Shown in pieces: positions 47,070 to 55,976 of a DNA stretch of 64,000 bases (the stretch's first letter is position 1; every line of letters starts with the position of its first letter). Both the position numbers and the translations under genes were made by a program. This stretch comes from JBBPYC01 sp965218765. GTDB lineage: Bacteria; Pseudomonadota; Gammaproteobacteria; Burkholderiales; Burkholderiaceae_C. Where the stretch lies: NCBI GenBank assembly GCA_965218765.1, contig CBDCLU010000001.1, positions 1 through 64,000 on the forward strand, read 5' to 3'. The notes beneath the pieces are model-generated. The model saw nothing but the letters and a program-made list of their open reading frames with translations. It was not told the DNA's origin and made no database searches.

Positions 47070-47768
47070 ATGCCGAGCTTCATGCCAAGCCGCTTCACCA
47101 CCCGTCATGGCCTGATCGCGGTGCTGTCGATCATGGCCGCCAGCAGCACCAGCGCAGCCGAATTCGGCCGCGTGCTTGCCTCGCGGCAGGTCGTGGAAAC
47201 GGTCGGCGTGCCGCGCCAGGTCTGCAGCACCGAGCCGATGCTGCTGGACACCGCGCCGACCGGTGGCGGCGCGCTGGCAGGCGCGGTGGTCGGCGGATTG
47301 GCCGGCAACTCGATCGGCGGCGGTGGCGGACAAGTGGTCGCCACGATGCTGGGCTTTCTGGCGGGGTCGATCGTCGGCGACCGGATCGAAGCCGCACGTT
47401 CGCCGCAGCTCTACGACGTCGAGCATTGCTCGGTGCAGAACTTCACGGAGAACCGCACGGTCGGCTGGGACGTGGAGTACGAATATGCGGGCAAGCAGTA
47501 TTCGGCGCGGTTGCCGAGTGACCCCGGCGTTACCGTGCCGCTGGACATCACGCCGGCCGGCGCGGCGCCGATCGCCGGCGTGCCGGCCGGATCGATCGCC
47601 GCACCGCCGCAAACCATTTACGGGCGGGCAGGCAGCGTCCCACCGTATCCCGTGAACGGCTATCCGGCTGGCTACCCGGTCTATGCACCGCGGCCGGTCT
47701 ACGTCGGCCCGCCGGTGTCGATCGGGCTGGGCTTCAGCTACTTCGGCGGACATGGGCGCTGGCGTTGA
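47070..47768 (+). CDS. Glycine-zipper 2TM-domain envelope protein
   Basis: 232 residues from ATG 47070, with GGGAGA upstream. A signal-like N-terminus (GLIAVLSIMAASSTSAA) is followed by the glycine zipper GGGALAGAVVGGLAGNSIGG and MLGFLAGSIVGDRIEAA, as in SlyB/17-kDa antigen proteins. The rest is a Tyr/Pro-rich tail (PVYAPRPVYVGPPVSIGLGF). There is no lipobox cysteine. It probably associates with the cell envelope; its function is unknown. A strong stem-loop follows. Confidence 0.82.
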   Translation: MPSFMPSRFTTRHGLIAVLSIMAASSTSAAEFGRVLASRQVVETVGVPRQVCSTEPMLLDTAPTGGGALAGAVVGGLAGNSIGGGGGQVVATMLGFLAGSIVGDRIEAARSPQLYDVEHCSVQNFTENRTVGWDVEYEYAGKQYSARLPSDPGVTVPLDITPAGAAPIAGVPAGSIAAPPQTIYGRAGSVPPYPVNGYPAGYPVYAPRPVYVGPPVSIGLGFSYFGGHGRWR

Positions 47769-47800
47769 CGGCAGGCCACGCAGCGCCTTTGGCTCCGATC

Positions 47801-47833
47801 AGCAAGAAAGCCGGCTCGTCCGGCTTTCTTGCT
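47801..47833. terminator. Convergent stem-loop between glycine-zipper gene and purH
   Basis: A perfect 14-bp stem, AGCAAGAAAGCCGG and CCGGCTTTCTTGCT, with loop CTCGT. It stands between two converging genes (stops at 47768 and 47874). The T run is inside the stem, so its strength as a terminator is uncertain. Confidence 0.75.
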
Positions 47834-47873
47834 GGTCGACGCGGCCGTGGGTCTGCGGTCCGCCCGGCCGGCG

Positions 47874-49451
47874 TCAGTGCCTGAAGTGCCGCACGCCGGT
47901 GAACAGCATCGCCACGCCGCGCTCGTCGGCGGCATCGATCACTTCCCCGTCGCGCATCGAGCCGCCCGGCTGGATCACGCAGACCGCCCCCGCGTCCACC
48001 ACCACGTCGAGCCCGTCGCGGAACGGGAAGAACGCATCGCTGGCCACCACGGTGCCCTGCAGCGACAGCTTCGCGTGCTCCGCCTTGATGCTCGCGATGC
48101 GCGCCGAATCGAGCCGGCTCATCTGCCCGGCGCCGACGCCGAACGTCATGCCGTCCTTGCAGAAGACGATCGCGTTGCTCTTCACGTACTTGGCGACTTT
48201 CCAGGCGAACAGTGCGTCCTGCAGTTGCGCGTCGGTTGGCTGCTGTCTGGTCACGACCCTCAACTCGGCCAGCGCGAGTTCATGGTTGTCGGCGGTTTGC
48301 ATCAGCAGGCCCGAGCCGACGCGCCTGATGTCCATCGCGTTGCGGCCGTTGTCCCAATCGGTCGAGCCTCCGACCGGCAGGTCGATCTGCAGCACACGCA
48401 CGTTGGCTTTGGCCTTGAACACCGCCAGCGCCGCATCGCTGTAGCCGGGTGCCATCAGCACCTCGACGAACTGCTTCGAGATCGCTTCCGCCGCCGCACC
48501 GTCGAGCGGCCGATTGAATGCGATGATGCCGCCGAACGCCGATGTAGGGTCGGTCTGGAATGCTTTTTGATACGCGGCCAGCGGATCGCCGCCGAGTGCG
48601 ACGCCGCACGGGTTCGCGTGCTTGACGATCACGCAGGCCGCAGTGCCATTCGCATCGAAGCTTTTCACGCATTCCCACGCCGCATCGGCATCGGCGATGT
48701 TGTTGTAGCTGAGTTCTTTGCCCCGCAACTGGCGCGCGGTCACGATCGAGCCGGGTGCCGGATGCAGGTCGCGGTAGAACGCGGCCTGCTGATGCGGGTT
48801 TTCGCCGTAGCGCAAGTCCTGCAGCTTGACGAAGCGGCCGTTCGCCTGGTCGCTGAACACGCTGTGCGAACCGTCGGGCTGGATGCGGGACAGGTAGTCG
48901 CTGATTGCGGCGTCGTAGTTGCTGATGCGGTTGAACGCGGCGACCGCCAATGCAAAACGCGTCGCATCGCTCAACGCACCCGCATGCAGCGCTTCGAGCA
49001 CGGCCGGATATTGCGCAGCGTCGGTCAGCACCGCGACGTGCTTCCAGTTCTTCGCCGCGCTGCGCACCATCGCCGGGCCGCCGATGTCGATGTTCTCGAT
49101 CGCGTCTTCCAGCGTGCAGCCGGGCTTGGCGACGGTGGCTTCGAACGGGTACAGGTTCACCACCAGCAGGTCGATCGTCTGGATGCCGTGCTGTTGCAAT
49201 GCCGCCATGTGATCGGGCTGCTCACGGCGCGCGAGCAGACCGCCATGCACGTTCGGATGCAGGGTCTTGACGCGGCCATCCAGCATTTCGGGAAAGCCCG
49301 TCACGTCGGCCACCTCGCGCACCGGCAGGCCCTGCTGCGCGAGCAACGTCGCCGTGCCGCCAGTGGACCACAGCGTCCAGCCCATCCCATGCAGCGCGCG
49401 CGCCAAGTCGGCGATACCGGTCTTGTCGGAAACGGAAATCAGTACGTTCAT
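47874..49451 (-). CDS. purH: Bifunctional AICAR transformylase / IMP cyclohydrolase
   Basis: 525 residues from ATG 49451. The N-terminal cyclohydrolase domain begins MNVLISVSDKTGIADLARAL and has WSTGGTATLL and RVKTLHPNVHGGLLARR. The transformylase domain has LRYGENPHQQAAFYRD and VIVKHANPCGVA. It makes the last two steps to IMP in purine synthesis. It follows fis after 44 bases, in the order dusB-fis-purH. Confidence 0.97.
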   Translation of the reverse strand: MNVLISVSDKTGIADLARALHGMGWTLWSTGGTATLLAQQGLPVREVADVTGFPEMLDGRVKTLHPNVHGGLLARREQPDHMAALQQHGIQTIDLLVVNLYPFEATVAKPGCTLEDAIENIDIGGPAMVRSAAKNWKHVAVLTDAAQYPAVLEALHAGALSDATRFALAVAAFNRISNYDAAISDYLSRIQPDGSHSVFSDQANGRFVKLQDLRYGENPHQQAAFYRDLHPAPGSIVTARQLRGKELSYNNIADADAAWECVKSFDANGTAACVIVKHANPCGVALGGDPLAAYQKAFQTDPTSAFGGIIAFNRPLDGAAAEAISKQFVEVLMAPGYSDAALAVFKAKANVRVLQIDLPVGGSTDWDNGRNAMDIRRVGSGLLMQTADNHELALAELRVVTRQQPTDAQLQDALFAWKVAKYVKSNAIVFCKDGMTFGVGAGQMSRLDSARIASIKAEHAKLSLQGTVVASDAFFPFRDGLDVVVDAGAVCVIQPGGSMRDGEVIDAADERGVAMLFTGVRHFRH

Positions 49452-49495
49452 CGCGCGGGCGGCCGCCGGTGCGCGGCGGGTCAGTTGGCAACGCG

Positions 49496-49747
49496 CTATT
49501 TTGCCGGCTGCTCCAGCAGCAACCGATGCTGCGCGAGCTTCTTGCGCAACGTGTTGCGGTTCACGCCGAGCCACTGCGCCGCGCGCGACTGGTTCTGGCC
49601 GCACCGCTCCATCACCACCTCGAGCAGCGGCTTTTCCACCGCATGCAGCAGCATGTCGTGCAGGTTGGCCGGCTCGGTACCGCGCAGATCCTGGAAGTAC
49701 TCGTCAAGGCTGGCTCGGACGCATTCGTCGATGCTGTTGCGGCTCAT
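49496..49747 (-). CDS. fis: Fis-family DNA-binding protein
   Basis: 83 residues, shorter than the 98 of E. coli Fis at the N-terminus. The C-terminal helix-turn-helix is QSRAAQWLGVNRNTLRKKLA. The middle part VEKPLLEVVMERCGQNQ matches the dimer region. It is a nucleoid protein that bends DNA. Its ATG overlaps the dusB stop (ATGA), as in enteric dusB-fis operons. Confidence 0.95.
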   Translation of the reverse strand: MSRNSIDECVRASLDEYFQDLRGTEPANLHDMLLHAVEKPLLEVVMERCGQNQSRAAQWLGVNRNTLRKKLAQHRLLLEQPAK

Positions 49748-50841
49748 GTGACCGATTCCATGATGAGAGCGTCGGGCTGTTTCGGCAGGTCGAGCGGTGA
49801 TTCAGCAAGCAGCGCGCCCGCATGCCTCCCGTCGGGCATCCGGTCCATCGACGCACCCAGTTCGTCCAGAAATGCCGCCACCGCCTGCGTTTGCTGCGCC
49901 GCTTGATCGATTGCGTTCATGCGTGCACGAAATGCCCCCGCACCCGGCAATCCATGCAAATACCAGCCGATGTGCTTACGGGCACTGCGCACTCCGCTAT
50001 CAAAACCATAGAGACTGTAGTGATCGTGCAAGTGCGATTGCAGCGCGCGTGCGACCTCGGCCAGCAACGGCGGCGCCAGCAGTTCGCCGGTGCCGAGGAA
50101 ATGCGCGATCTCGCGAAACACCCACGGCCGCCCTTGCGCTGCGCGGCCGATCATCACCGCATCGGCACCGGTATGGTCGAGCACTGCGCGCGCCTTCTGC
50201 GGCGAGTCGATGTCGCCATTGGCCACCACCGGCACCGACACCGCCTGCCTGACTGCACGCACCGTGTCGTACTCGGCCACGCCGCGGTAGCCCTGTTCGC
50301 GCGTGCGGCCATGCACGGTCAGCATCTGGATGCCAGCCGCTGCCGCAGAGCGCGCAATGCGCGCCGCATTGCGGTTTTCGTCGTTCCAGCCGGTTCGCAT
50401 CTTCAGGGTGACCGGTACACCGTGCGGCGCGCAGGCGGCCACCACCGCTTCCACGATCGCCAGCGCCAGCGGCTCGTCCTGCATCAGCGCCGAACCCGCC
50501 CATTTGTTGCAGACTTTCTTGGCCGGGCAGCCCATATTGATGTCGATCACCTGTGCGCCGCGGTCGATGTTGTAGCGCGCCGCATCGGCCATCTCCTGCG
50601 GCTCGGTGCCCGCGATCTGCACCGCGATCGGCGCGGCCTCGCCGTCATGATTCGCGCGGCGCGAGGTCTTCAGGCTGGCCCACAGATCACGCCGGGACGT
50701 CACCATCTCGCTGACCACGTAGCCGGCGCCGAACTCACGCGCGAGACGCCGGAACGGCCGGTCTGTCACACCGGCCATTGGTGCGGCAAAAACGGGATTG
50801 ACCAGCGCGATGGGGCCGATCTGGATGGGCTTGAAGGACAC
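49744..50841 (-). CDS. dusB: tRNA-dihydrouridine synthase B
   Basis: 365 residues. FAAPMAGVTDRPFRRLAREF binds FMN, and the catalytic cysteine is in CPAKKVCNKWAGSALMQDE. MLTVHGRTREQGYRG, VVANGDIDSPQKA and DAVMIGRAAQGRPW follow in the usual order. The C-terminus has about 30 residues beyond the typical end (PDGRHAGALLAESPLDLPKQ). It reduces uridine to dihydrouridine in the D-loop of tRNAs. It heads the dusB-fis-purH cluster. Confidence 0.96.
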   Translation of the reverse strand: MSFKPIQIGPIALVNPVFAAPMAGVTDRPFRRLAREFGAGYVVSEMVTSRRDLWASLKTSRRANHDGEAAPIAVQIAGTEPQEMADAARYNIDRGAQVIDINMGCPAKKVCNKWAGSALMQDEPLALAIVEAVVAACAPHGVPVTLKMRTGWNDENRNAARIARSAAAAGIQMLTVHGRTREQGYRGVAEYDTVRAVRQAVSVPVVANGDIDSPQKARAVLDHTGADAVMIGRAAQGRPWVFREIAHFLGTGELLAPPLLAEVARALQSHLHDHYSLYGFDSGVRSARKHIGWYLHGLPGAGAFRARMNAIDQAAQQTQAVAAFLDELGASMDRMPDGRHAGALLAESPLDLPKQPDALIMESVT

Positions 50842-51050
50842 GAGCGACGGGTTGGGTCGGGAAGCGGGACGGTGATTCTATCTGCTCAAAAATTCAGCAA
50901 ACAGTCAGGATAGGGGTCCGTTGCCGGCTACCTATACTGGCCGGCTTTTGTTCGACCCGGGCTTGATCCGGGCTTTGTACAAACCAGCCCCACATCGACG
51001 ACCCCGCCCGTTTATCACGTCCCTCGACCGACAACGCCCCCGCTTCCCGA

Positions 51051-51533
51051 ATGGCTGAATGGATGAACCACCTGCTCGATCTGCTGGCGCTGCCGCAATA
51101 CGGCCTGGGCACGGTGTTCGTCGTGTCGTTCGTATCGGCCACCCTGCTGCCGCTCGGCTCCGAGCCCGCAGTGTTCGGGCTGGTCAAGTTGAATCCGGAA
51201 CTGTTCTGGCCGGCCATCGCGGTCGCCACGCTCGGCAACACCCTCGGCGGCGCAGTCGATTGGTGGATGGGCTTCGGCGCGCACCAAGTGGTCGACAAGT
51301 ACCGTCATTCGCCGACGCACCTGAAAGTGCTGCAGTGGCTCGAGCGACTCGGACCCAGGGCCTGCCTGTTCTCGTTCCTGCCGGTGGTCGGTGACCCGCT
51401 GTGCGCGGTGGCCGGCTGGCTCAAGCTGCCGTTCTGGCCCTGCGTGGGCTACATGGCGATCGGCAAATTGCTGCGTTATGTTGTGATGACGGCAGCATTG
51501 CTTGGCATGTTTCCCGGCGTGCTGCTGCATTGA
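51051..51533 (+). CDS. YqaA/DedA-family inner-membrane protein
   Basis: 160 residues with about four membrane segments. LGTVFVVSFVSATLLPLGSE, AIAVATLGNTLGGAVDWWMG and FSFLPVVGDPLCAVAGWLKL are typical of YqaA, a short relative of DedA proteins, which are thought to move lipids or keep the membrane potential. It is divergent from dusB. The 209-bp gap contains a TATACT hexamer at 50933 without a good -35 box. Confidence 0.85.
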   Translation: MAEWMNHLLDLLALPQYGLGTVFVVSFVSATLLPLGSEPAVFGLVKLNPELFWPAIAVATLGNTLGGAVDWWMGFGAHQVVDKYRHSPTHLKVLQWLERLGPRACLFSFLPVVGDPLCAVAGWLKLPFWPCVGYMAIGKLLRYVVMTAALLGMFPGVLLH

Positions 51534-51603
51534 GCTGCGTGCCGCACCGCCCAGGATGACCAAGATGCATTGCGCAGGCTTGTCGTTAAACGGCTAAAAA
51601 ACG

Positions 51604-51639
51604 GCAAAAAAGTATCAGCGTTCGGCTGAATTCGTAGTG
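51604..51639 (+). promoter_or_regulatory. Candidate AraC-regulator operator of the ribitol operon
   Basis: GCAAAAAAGTATC, 13 bases, ATTCGTAGTG, about 125 bases before the regulator ATG. The mannitol/sorbitol operon has a near copy at 22344-22378. A -10-like TAGTAT begins 21 bases after it, the same distance as CAGAAT in the other operon. Confidence 0.55.
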
Positions 51640-51762
51640 GTGATGTTGCGCGCGCGGTTCTAGTATTTCCCATGGGCCGAGCGTCGGGCCGATAAGAAAA
51701 CTACGGAGACAAACAGCGCACCGCAGCGGTCCAGCACCGCGCCCGTGCGCCGACGCCATGCG

Positions 51763-52695
51763 ATGAAGCCGGACCTTGAAGTCGTTCAGATCGGACGCGC
51801 CGAAGCGTTCAAGGCGTGGGAGCACGGCTACCCGTTTCACACGGTGCGCTGGCATTTCCATCCCGAGTTCGAGCTGCATCATGTGGCGAACACCACCGGC
51901 CGCTTCTTCGTCGGGGACTACATCGGTCACTTCGCGCCGGGCAACCTGGTGCTGACAGGACCAAACCTGCCGCATAACTGGGTCAGCGATCTGCCCGCGG
52001 GCTGCACCGTACCGTTGCGTGGCCGCGTGCTGCAGTTCAGCGAACGCTTCATCGACGACGCCGCGCGGCTGCTGCCGGAACTGGCCGCGTTTGTGCCGCT
52101 GCTGGAGTCGAGCCGCCGCGGCGTGCTGTTTCCGCCTGCCACCGCCGAGCGGGTCGGCCCCCTGCTGGCGGAACTGGTCGAAGCCACCGGTGTGCGCCGG
52201 GTCGAGCTGTTCATGGCGGTGCTTGCGGCGCTGACGCAGGCGCAAGCCCAGGCCACGCTGCTGGCCAGCGCCGGCTATCACCCCGATCCATCCGGCTTCA
52301 TGGCCACCGGCATCAACCTGGCGCTCGGCTACATCAATGACAACCTGACCGAGGCGTTCAGCGAGAAGGACCTGGCGGCGCTGTCCCGTTTGAGCCCCGG
52401 CGCGTTCTCCCGCAGCTTTCGCCGCCACACCGGCATGACGCTGGGCGCCTACGTCAACCGGTTGCGCATCCACCTCGCCAGCCAATTGTTGATGAGCGAG
52501 CCGGGCATGCCGATCACCGACATCTGCTTTTCCGCGGGCTTCACCAACCTGTCGAACTTCAACCGCCAGTTCCTGCGGCACAAGCACATGCCGCCTTCGC
52601 GCTTTCGAAGCCTGCTTGCAGGCAACGGAGGCACTCAGACCCATCATGGTTGCGCCAGAAAGGATCCGAGCACCTTCGCCAGCACGCCTCACTAA
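51763..52695 (+). CDS. AraC-family regulator of the ribitol operon
   Basis: 310 residues from ATG 51763 (a GTG at 51745 is less likely). The N-terminal cupin part (WHFHPEFELHHVANTTGRFF, YIGHFAPGNLVLTGPNLPHN) and the C-terminal pair of helix-turn-helix motifs (LSRLSPGAFSRSFRRHTGMT, ICFSAGFTNLSNFNRQFLRH) are like those of the regulator at 13651. It is the first gene of the operon, 49 bases before the binding protein, and probably activates the operon in response to ribitol or another pentitol. Confidence 0.88.
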   Translation: MKPDLEVVQIGRAEAFKAWEHGYPFHTVRWHFHPEFELHHVANTTGRFFVGDYIGHFAPGNLVLTGPNLPHNWVSDLPAGCTVPLRGRVLQFSERFIDDAARLLPELAAFVPLLESSRRGVLFPPATAERVGPLLAELVEATGVRRVELFMAVLAALTQAQAQATLLASAGYHPDPSGFMATGINLALGYINDNLTEAFSEKDLAALSRLSPGAFSRSFRRHTGMTLGAYVNRLRIHLASQLLMSEPGMPITDICFSAGFTNLSNFNRQFLRHKHMPPSRFRSLLAGNGGTQTHHGCARKDPSTFASTPH

Positions 52696-52744
52696 CGACC
52701 GGGAAACGCACGCGCCGAGCATCATTTTCAACAGGAGACTTTTC

Positions 52745-53806
52745 ATGACCCGACTGCTTTCAACCCACGTATTTCGCGCCACCGCGCTGACCCTTGCCAT
52801 GAGCGTCACGGCCGCCGTTGCCGCTCCGAGCGGCACGGTCGCGTTCCTGATGCCGGATCAGGCTTCGACCCGCTACGAACAGCACGACTACCCTGGCTTC
52901 AAGGCCGAGATGAGCAAGCTGTGCCCCGACTGCAAGGTGCTCTATCAGAACGCGAACGGCAACCTGTCGCAGCAACAGCAGCAGTTCAACTCGATGCTCG
53001 CGCAGGGCGCAAAGGTGATCGTGATCGATCCGGTCGATTCGACCGCTGCGGCCTCGCTCGTCAAGATGGCGCAGGGCCAGGGTGTGAAGGTGATCGCATA
53101 CGACCGGCCGGTGCCGTCCACGCCGGCCGACTATTACGTGTCGTTCGACAACACCGGTATCGGCAAGGCGATCGCCGAATCGCTCGTCAAGCACATGAAG
53201 GACGACCTGAAGATCCCGAACGACAAGGGTGGCCTGCTGCAGGTCAACGGCTCGCCGACCGACGCGGCGGCCGGCCTGATCAAGGACGGCATCCACCAGG
53301 GCATCCAGGGCAGCGGCTACAAGACGCTGGCCGAATACGACACGCCGGACTGGGCGCCGCCGAAAGCGCAGCAATGGGTCAGCGGGCAGATCACGCGCTT
53401 CGGCGCCGAGATCGTCGGCGTGGTGGCGGCCAATGACGGCACCGCCGGCGGCACGATCGCCGCATTCAAGGCAGCCGGCGTGAACCCGGTGCCACCGGTC
53501 AGCGGCAACGACGCCACGATCGCGGCGCTGCAGCTGATCATCGCGGGCGACCAGTACAACACCATCTCCAAGCCGAGTGAGATCGTCGCGGCTGCGGCGG
53601 CGAAGATCGCAGTCGGCTTTCTGTCGGGCGAGAAGCCGAAAGCCGAGATGACGCTGTACAACACGCCGTCGCAACTGTTCACGCCGGCCGTCGTCACGCA
53701 GAAAAACCTCAAGGCCGAGATCATCGACAAGAAGATCCAGACCGCTGCGGAGCTCTGCACCGGCCGCTACGAGGAAGGCTGCAAGAAGCTCGGCATCGGC
53801 AACTGA
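52745..53806 (+). CDS. Pentitol/sugar ABC importer periplasmic binding protein (CUT2 family)
   Basis: 353 residues from ATG 52745, with AGGAGA upstream and a signal peptide of about 26 residues (MTRLLSTHVFRATALTLAMS, cleaved after VAA). It belongs to the ribose/xylose-binding group: GTVAFLMPDQASTRYEQHDY, YQNANGNLSQQQQQFNSMLA, VIAYDRPVPSTPADYYVSFD and VAANDGTAGGTIAAFKAAGV. A cysteine pair (CPDC) and two C-terminal cysteines (AELC, EEGC) may form disulfides. With the genes downstream it probably binds ribitol. Confidence 0.88.
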   Translation: MTRLLSTHVFRATALTLAMSVTAAVAAPSGTVAFLMPDQASTRYEQHDYPGFKAEMSKLCPDCKVLYQNANGNLSQQQQQFNSMLAQGAKVIVIDPVDSTAAASLVKMAQGQGVKVIAYDRPVPSTPADYYVSFDNTGIGKAIAESLVKHMKDDLKIPNDKGGLLQVNGSPTDAAAGLIKDGIHQGIQGSGYKTLAEYDTPDWAPPKAQQWVSGQITRFGAEIVGVVAANDGTAGGTIAAFKAAGVNPVPPVSGNDATIAALQLIIAGDQYNTISKPSEIVAAAAAKIAVGFLSGEKPKAEMTLYNTPSQLFTPAVVTQKNLKAEIIDKKIQTAAELCTGRYEEGCKKLGIGN

Positions 53807-53824
53807 ACCGGCGTCGATCTTTGC

Positions 53825-53848
53825 GGACCCGGATGCTTTCCCGGGTCC
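53825..53848 (+). promoter_or_regulatory. Intercistronic hairpin after the ribitol binding-protein gene
   Basis: An 8-bp stem, GGACCCGG and CCGGGTCC, with an 8-base loop, in the 71-bp gap before the ATPase gene. It holds the same position as the hairpin at 20898-20931 and may likewise favour the binding-protein message. Confidence 0.6.
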
Positions 53849-53877
53849 TGCTTCAATCTTTTGTAAGGGCTCACTGC

Positions 53878-54693
53878 ATGAACGACCGTTCCACAGCGCG
53901 CACTGAGGCCGGCCAGCCGGTCATCAGCCTGCGCGGCGTCTCCAAACATTTCGGCGCGGTATCGGCGTTGACCGACATCGAGCTTGACGTGCATCCGGGC
54001 GAAGTGGTGGCCCTAGTCGGCGACAACGGCGCGGGCAAGTCCACGCTCGTGAAAGTGCTGGCCGGCGTGCATCAGCCGAGCAGCGGCACCATCACATTCA
54101 ACGGCAGGCCGGTCGCGCTGAGCAGCCCGAGCGCGGCGCTGGACCTCGGCATCGCGACCGTGTTCCAGGACCTCGCGCTCTGCGAGAACCTCGACGTCGT
54201 CGCCAACATCTACCTCGGGCGCGAACTGAAGCCGCTGCAGCTCGACGAAGTCGCAATGGAAGTGCGCGCCTGGACGCTGCTCAATGAACTCGCGGCGCGC
54301 ATTCCGAGCGTGCGCGACGTGGTTGCATCGTTGTCCGGCGGCCAGCGCCAGACGGTCGCGATCGCGCGCTCGCTGCTGCTCGATCCGAAGCTGATCATGC
54401 TCGACGAGCCGACCGCCGCTTTAGGCGTCGCGCAGACCGCCGAGGTGCTGAATCTGATCGAGCGCGTGAAGCAGCGCGGCCTCGGCGTGATCATGATCAG
54501 CCACAACATGGAAGACGTGCGCGCGGTAGCAGACCGGATCGTGGTGCTGCGCCTGGGCCGCAACAACGGCGTGTTCTATCCGGACTCGTCGAATCAGGAA
54601 CTGGTCGCGGCGATCACCGGCGCGACCGAGAACGCGGTGTCGCGCCGGGCTGTTCGGCTTCAGGCTGAACAGCAGACGATCACGGAGACATAG
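53878..54693 (+). CDS. Pentitol/sugar ABC importer ATPase, single domain
   Basis: 271 residues from ATG 53878. Walker A GDNGAGKST, signature LSGGQRQTVAIARS and Walker B LIMLDEPTAALG are present. Only one nucleotide-binding domain occurs, whereas RbsA and XylG have two in about 500 residues, so it should act as a dimer like FrcA. VFQDLALCENLDVVANIYLG is typical of the CUT2 family. The gene ends two bases before the permease ATG. Confidence 0.9.
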   Translation: MNDRSTARTEAGQPVISLRGVSKHFGAVSALTDIELDVHPGEVVALVGDNGAGKSTLVKVLAGVHQPSSGTITFNGRPVALSSPSAALDLGIATVFQDLALCENLDVVANIYLGRELKPLQLDEVAMEVRAWTLLNELAARIPSVRDVVASLSGGQRQTVAIARSLLLDPKLIMLDEPTAALGVAQTAEVLNLIERVKQRGLGVIMISHNMEDVRAVADRIVVLRLGRNNGVFYPDSSNQELVAAITGATENAVSRRAVRLQAEQQTITET

Positions 54694-54695
54694 CC

Positions 54696-55955
54696 ATGAG
54701 CACCGAGACACCAGCCGCGGCACAACCTGCGCCGCTGCTCGACCGCAGCGACAGCCGCGTCAAGCATGCAAGCGGGGTCGGCGGCGCGGTCTCCGCGTTC
54801 ATCGACCGGGTGCGTGCCGGCGACATCGGGTCGTTGCCGGTGGTGATCGGCCTGGTGCTGATCTGGACCGTGTTCACGATCCTGAACCCGATTTTTCTAT
54901 CGCCGAACAACCTCGTGAACCTGCTGTTCGATTGCTCGACCGTCGGCGTGATCGCTTTAGGCATCGTCTGCGTGCTGATGGTCGGGCAGATCGATCTGTC
55001 GGTCGGATCGATGAGCGGTTTCGCCTCCGCGCTTTTGGGCATGCTCTGGGTGAACGAAGGCTGGCCTGTGCTGCTGGCAATGTTGGTCGCGCTGGCCATC
55101 GGCGCGTTGATCGGCTCGCTGTACGGCATGCTGTTCAACCGCCTGGGCATGCCGAGCTTCATCACGACCTTGGCCGGGTTGCTCGCGATCCTCGGCATGC
55201 AGCTCTACGTGCTGGGCGCGACCGGCTCCATCAACCTGCCCTACGGCTCGACGCTCGTGAACTTCGGGCAGCTGCTCGTCATCCCCGCGCTGCTGTCGTA
55301 CCTGCTGGTATTGATTCCCGGCGCGGTGATCTTCTGGATGGGGCTGCGCACGCGCGAGCAGCGCCGCATCGCGAATCTGTCGGCGGCGTCGCTCGGCGGG
55401 CTGATCGCGCGTGCGCTCGCGATCACGGTGCTCTTGCTGGCCGTCGTCGCCTACCTCGACCGGGGACGCGGCGTGCCGCTGATGTTCGGCCTGTTCCTCG
55501 CGCTCGCAGTCGCGATGGATTACGCGTTGACCCGCACCCAGTGGGGCCGATCCATGACCGCGGTCGGTGGCAATCAGGAAGCCGCGCGGCGCGCCGGCAT
55601 CAACGTGAACGGCATTTACATGAGCGCGTTCATCGCCTGCGCAAGCCTGGCGGCGCTCGGCGGCGTGCTGTCCGCAGCCCGGCTCGCATCTGCCAGTCAG
55701 CAGGCCGGCACCGGCGACGTGAACCTGAATGCGATCGCCGCGGCCGTGATCGGCGGCACCAGTCTGTTCGGCGGGCGTGGCAGCGCCTATTCAGCGGTGC
55801 TCGGCGTGATCGTGATCCAGTCGATCGCAAGCGGCCTGACCTTGCTCAACCTGTCGTCGTCGCTGCGCTTCATGATCACCGGCGCGGTGTTGCTGATCGC
55901 GGTGATCGTCGATTCGCTCGCGCGCCAGTCGCGCGTGTCGCACGGCCGCGCTTGA
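54696..55955 (+). CDS. Pentitol/sugar ABC importer permease (RbsC/XylH-like)
   Basis: 419 residues with about ten membrane segments, after a 45-residue cytoplasmic lead. GIVCVLMVGQIDLSVGSMSG, LFNRLGMPSFITTLAGLLAI and ITAVGGNQEAARRAGI-like TAVGGNQEAARRAGINVNGI are the marks of XylH/RbsC. The conserved AAAVIGGTSLFGGRGS loop is near the end. It likely forms a homodimeric channel for ribitol with the single-domain ATPase. Confidence 0.9.
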   Translation: MSTETPAAAQPAPLLDRSDSRVKHASGVGGAVSAFIDRVRAGDIGSLPVVIGLVLIWTVFTILNPIFLSPNNLVNLLFDCSTVGVIALGIVCVLMVGQIDLSVGSMSGFASALLGMLWVNEGWPVLLAMLVALAIGALIGSLYGMLFNRLGMPSFITTLAGLLAILGMQLYVLGATGSINLPYGSTLVNFGQLLVIPALLSYLLVLIPGAVIFWMGLRTREQRRIANLSAASLGGLIARALAITVLLLAVVAYLDRGRGVPLMFGLFLALAVAMDYALTRTQWGRSMTAVGGNQEAARRAGINVNGIYMSAFIACASLAALGGVLSAARLASASQQAGTGDVNLNAIAAAVIGGTSLFGGRGSAYSAVLGVIVIQSIASGLTLLNLSSSLRFMITGAVLLIAVIVDSLARQSRVSHGRA

Positions 55956-55976
55956 CGCTTGGAAAAAAGGACTCTC

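Noticed and set aside
50894..51563. Open frames on the minus strand over the YqaA gene
   Set aside because: Shadow frames of the yqaA coding sequence; no start signal or similarity seen.
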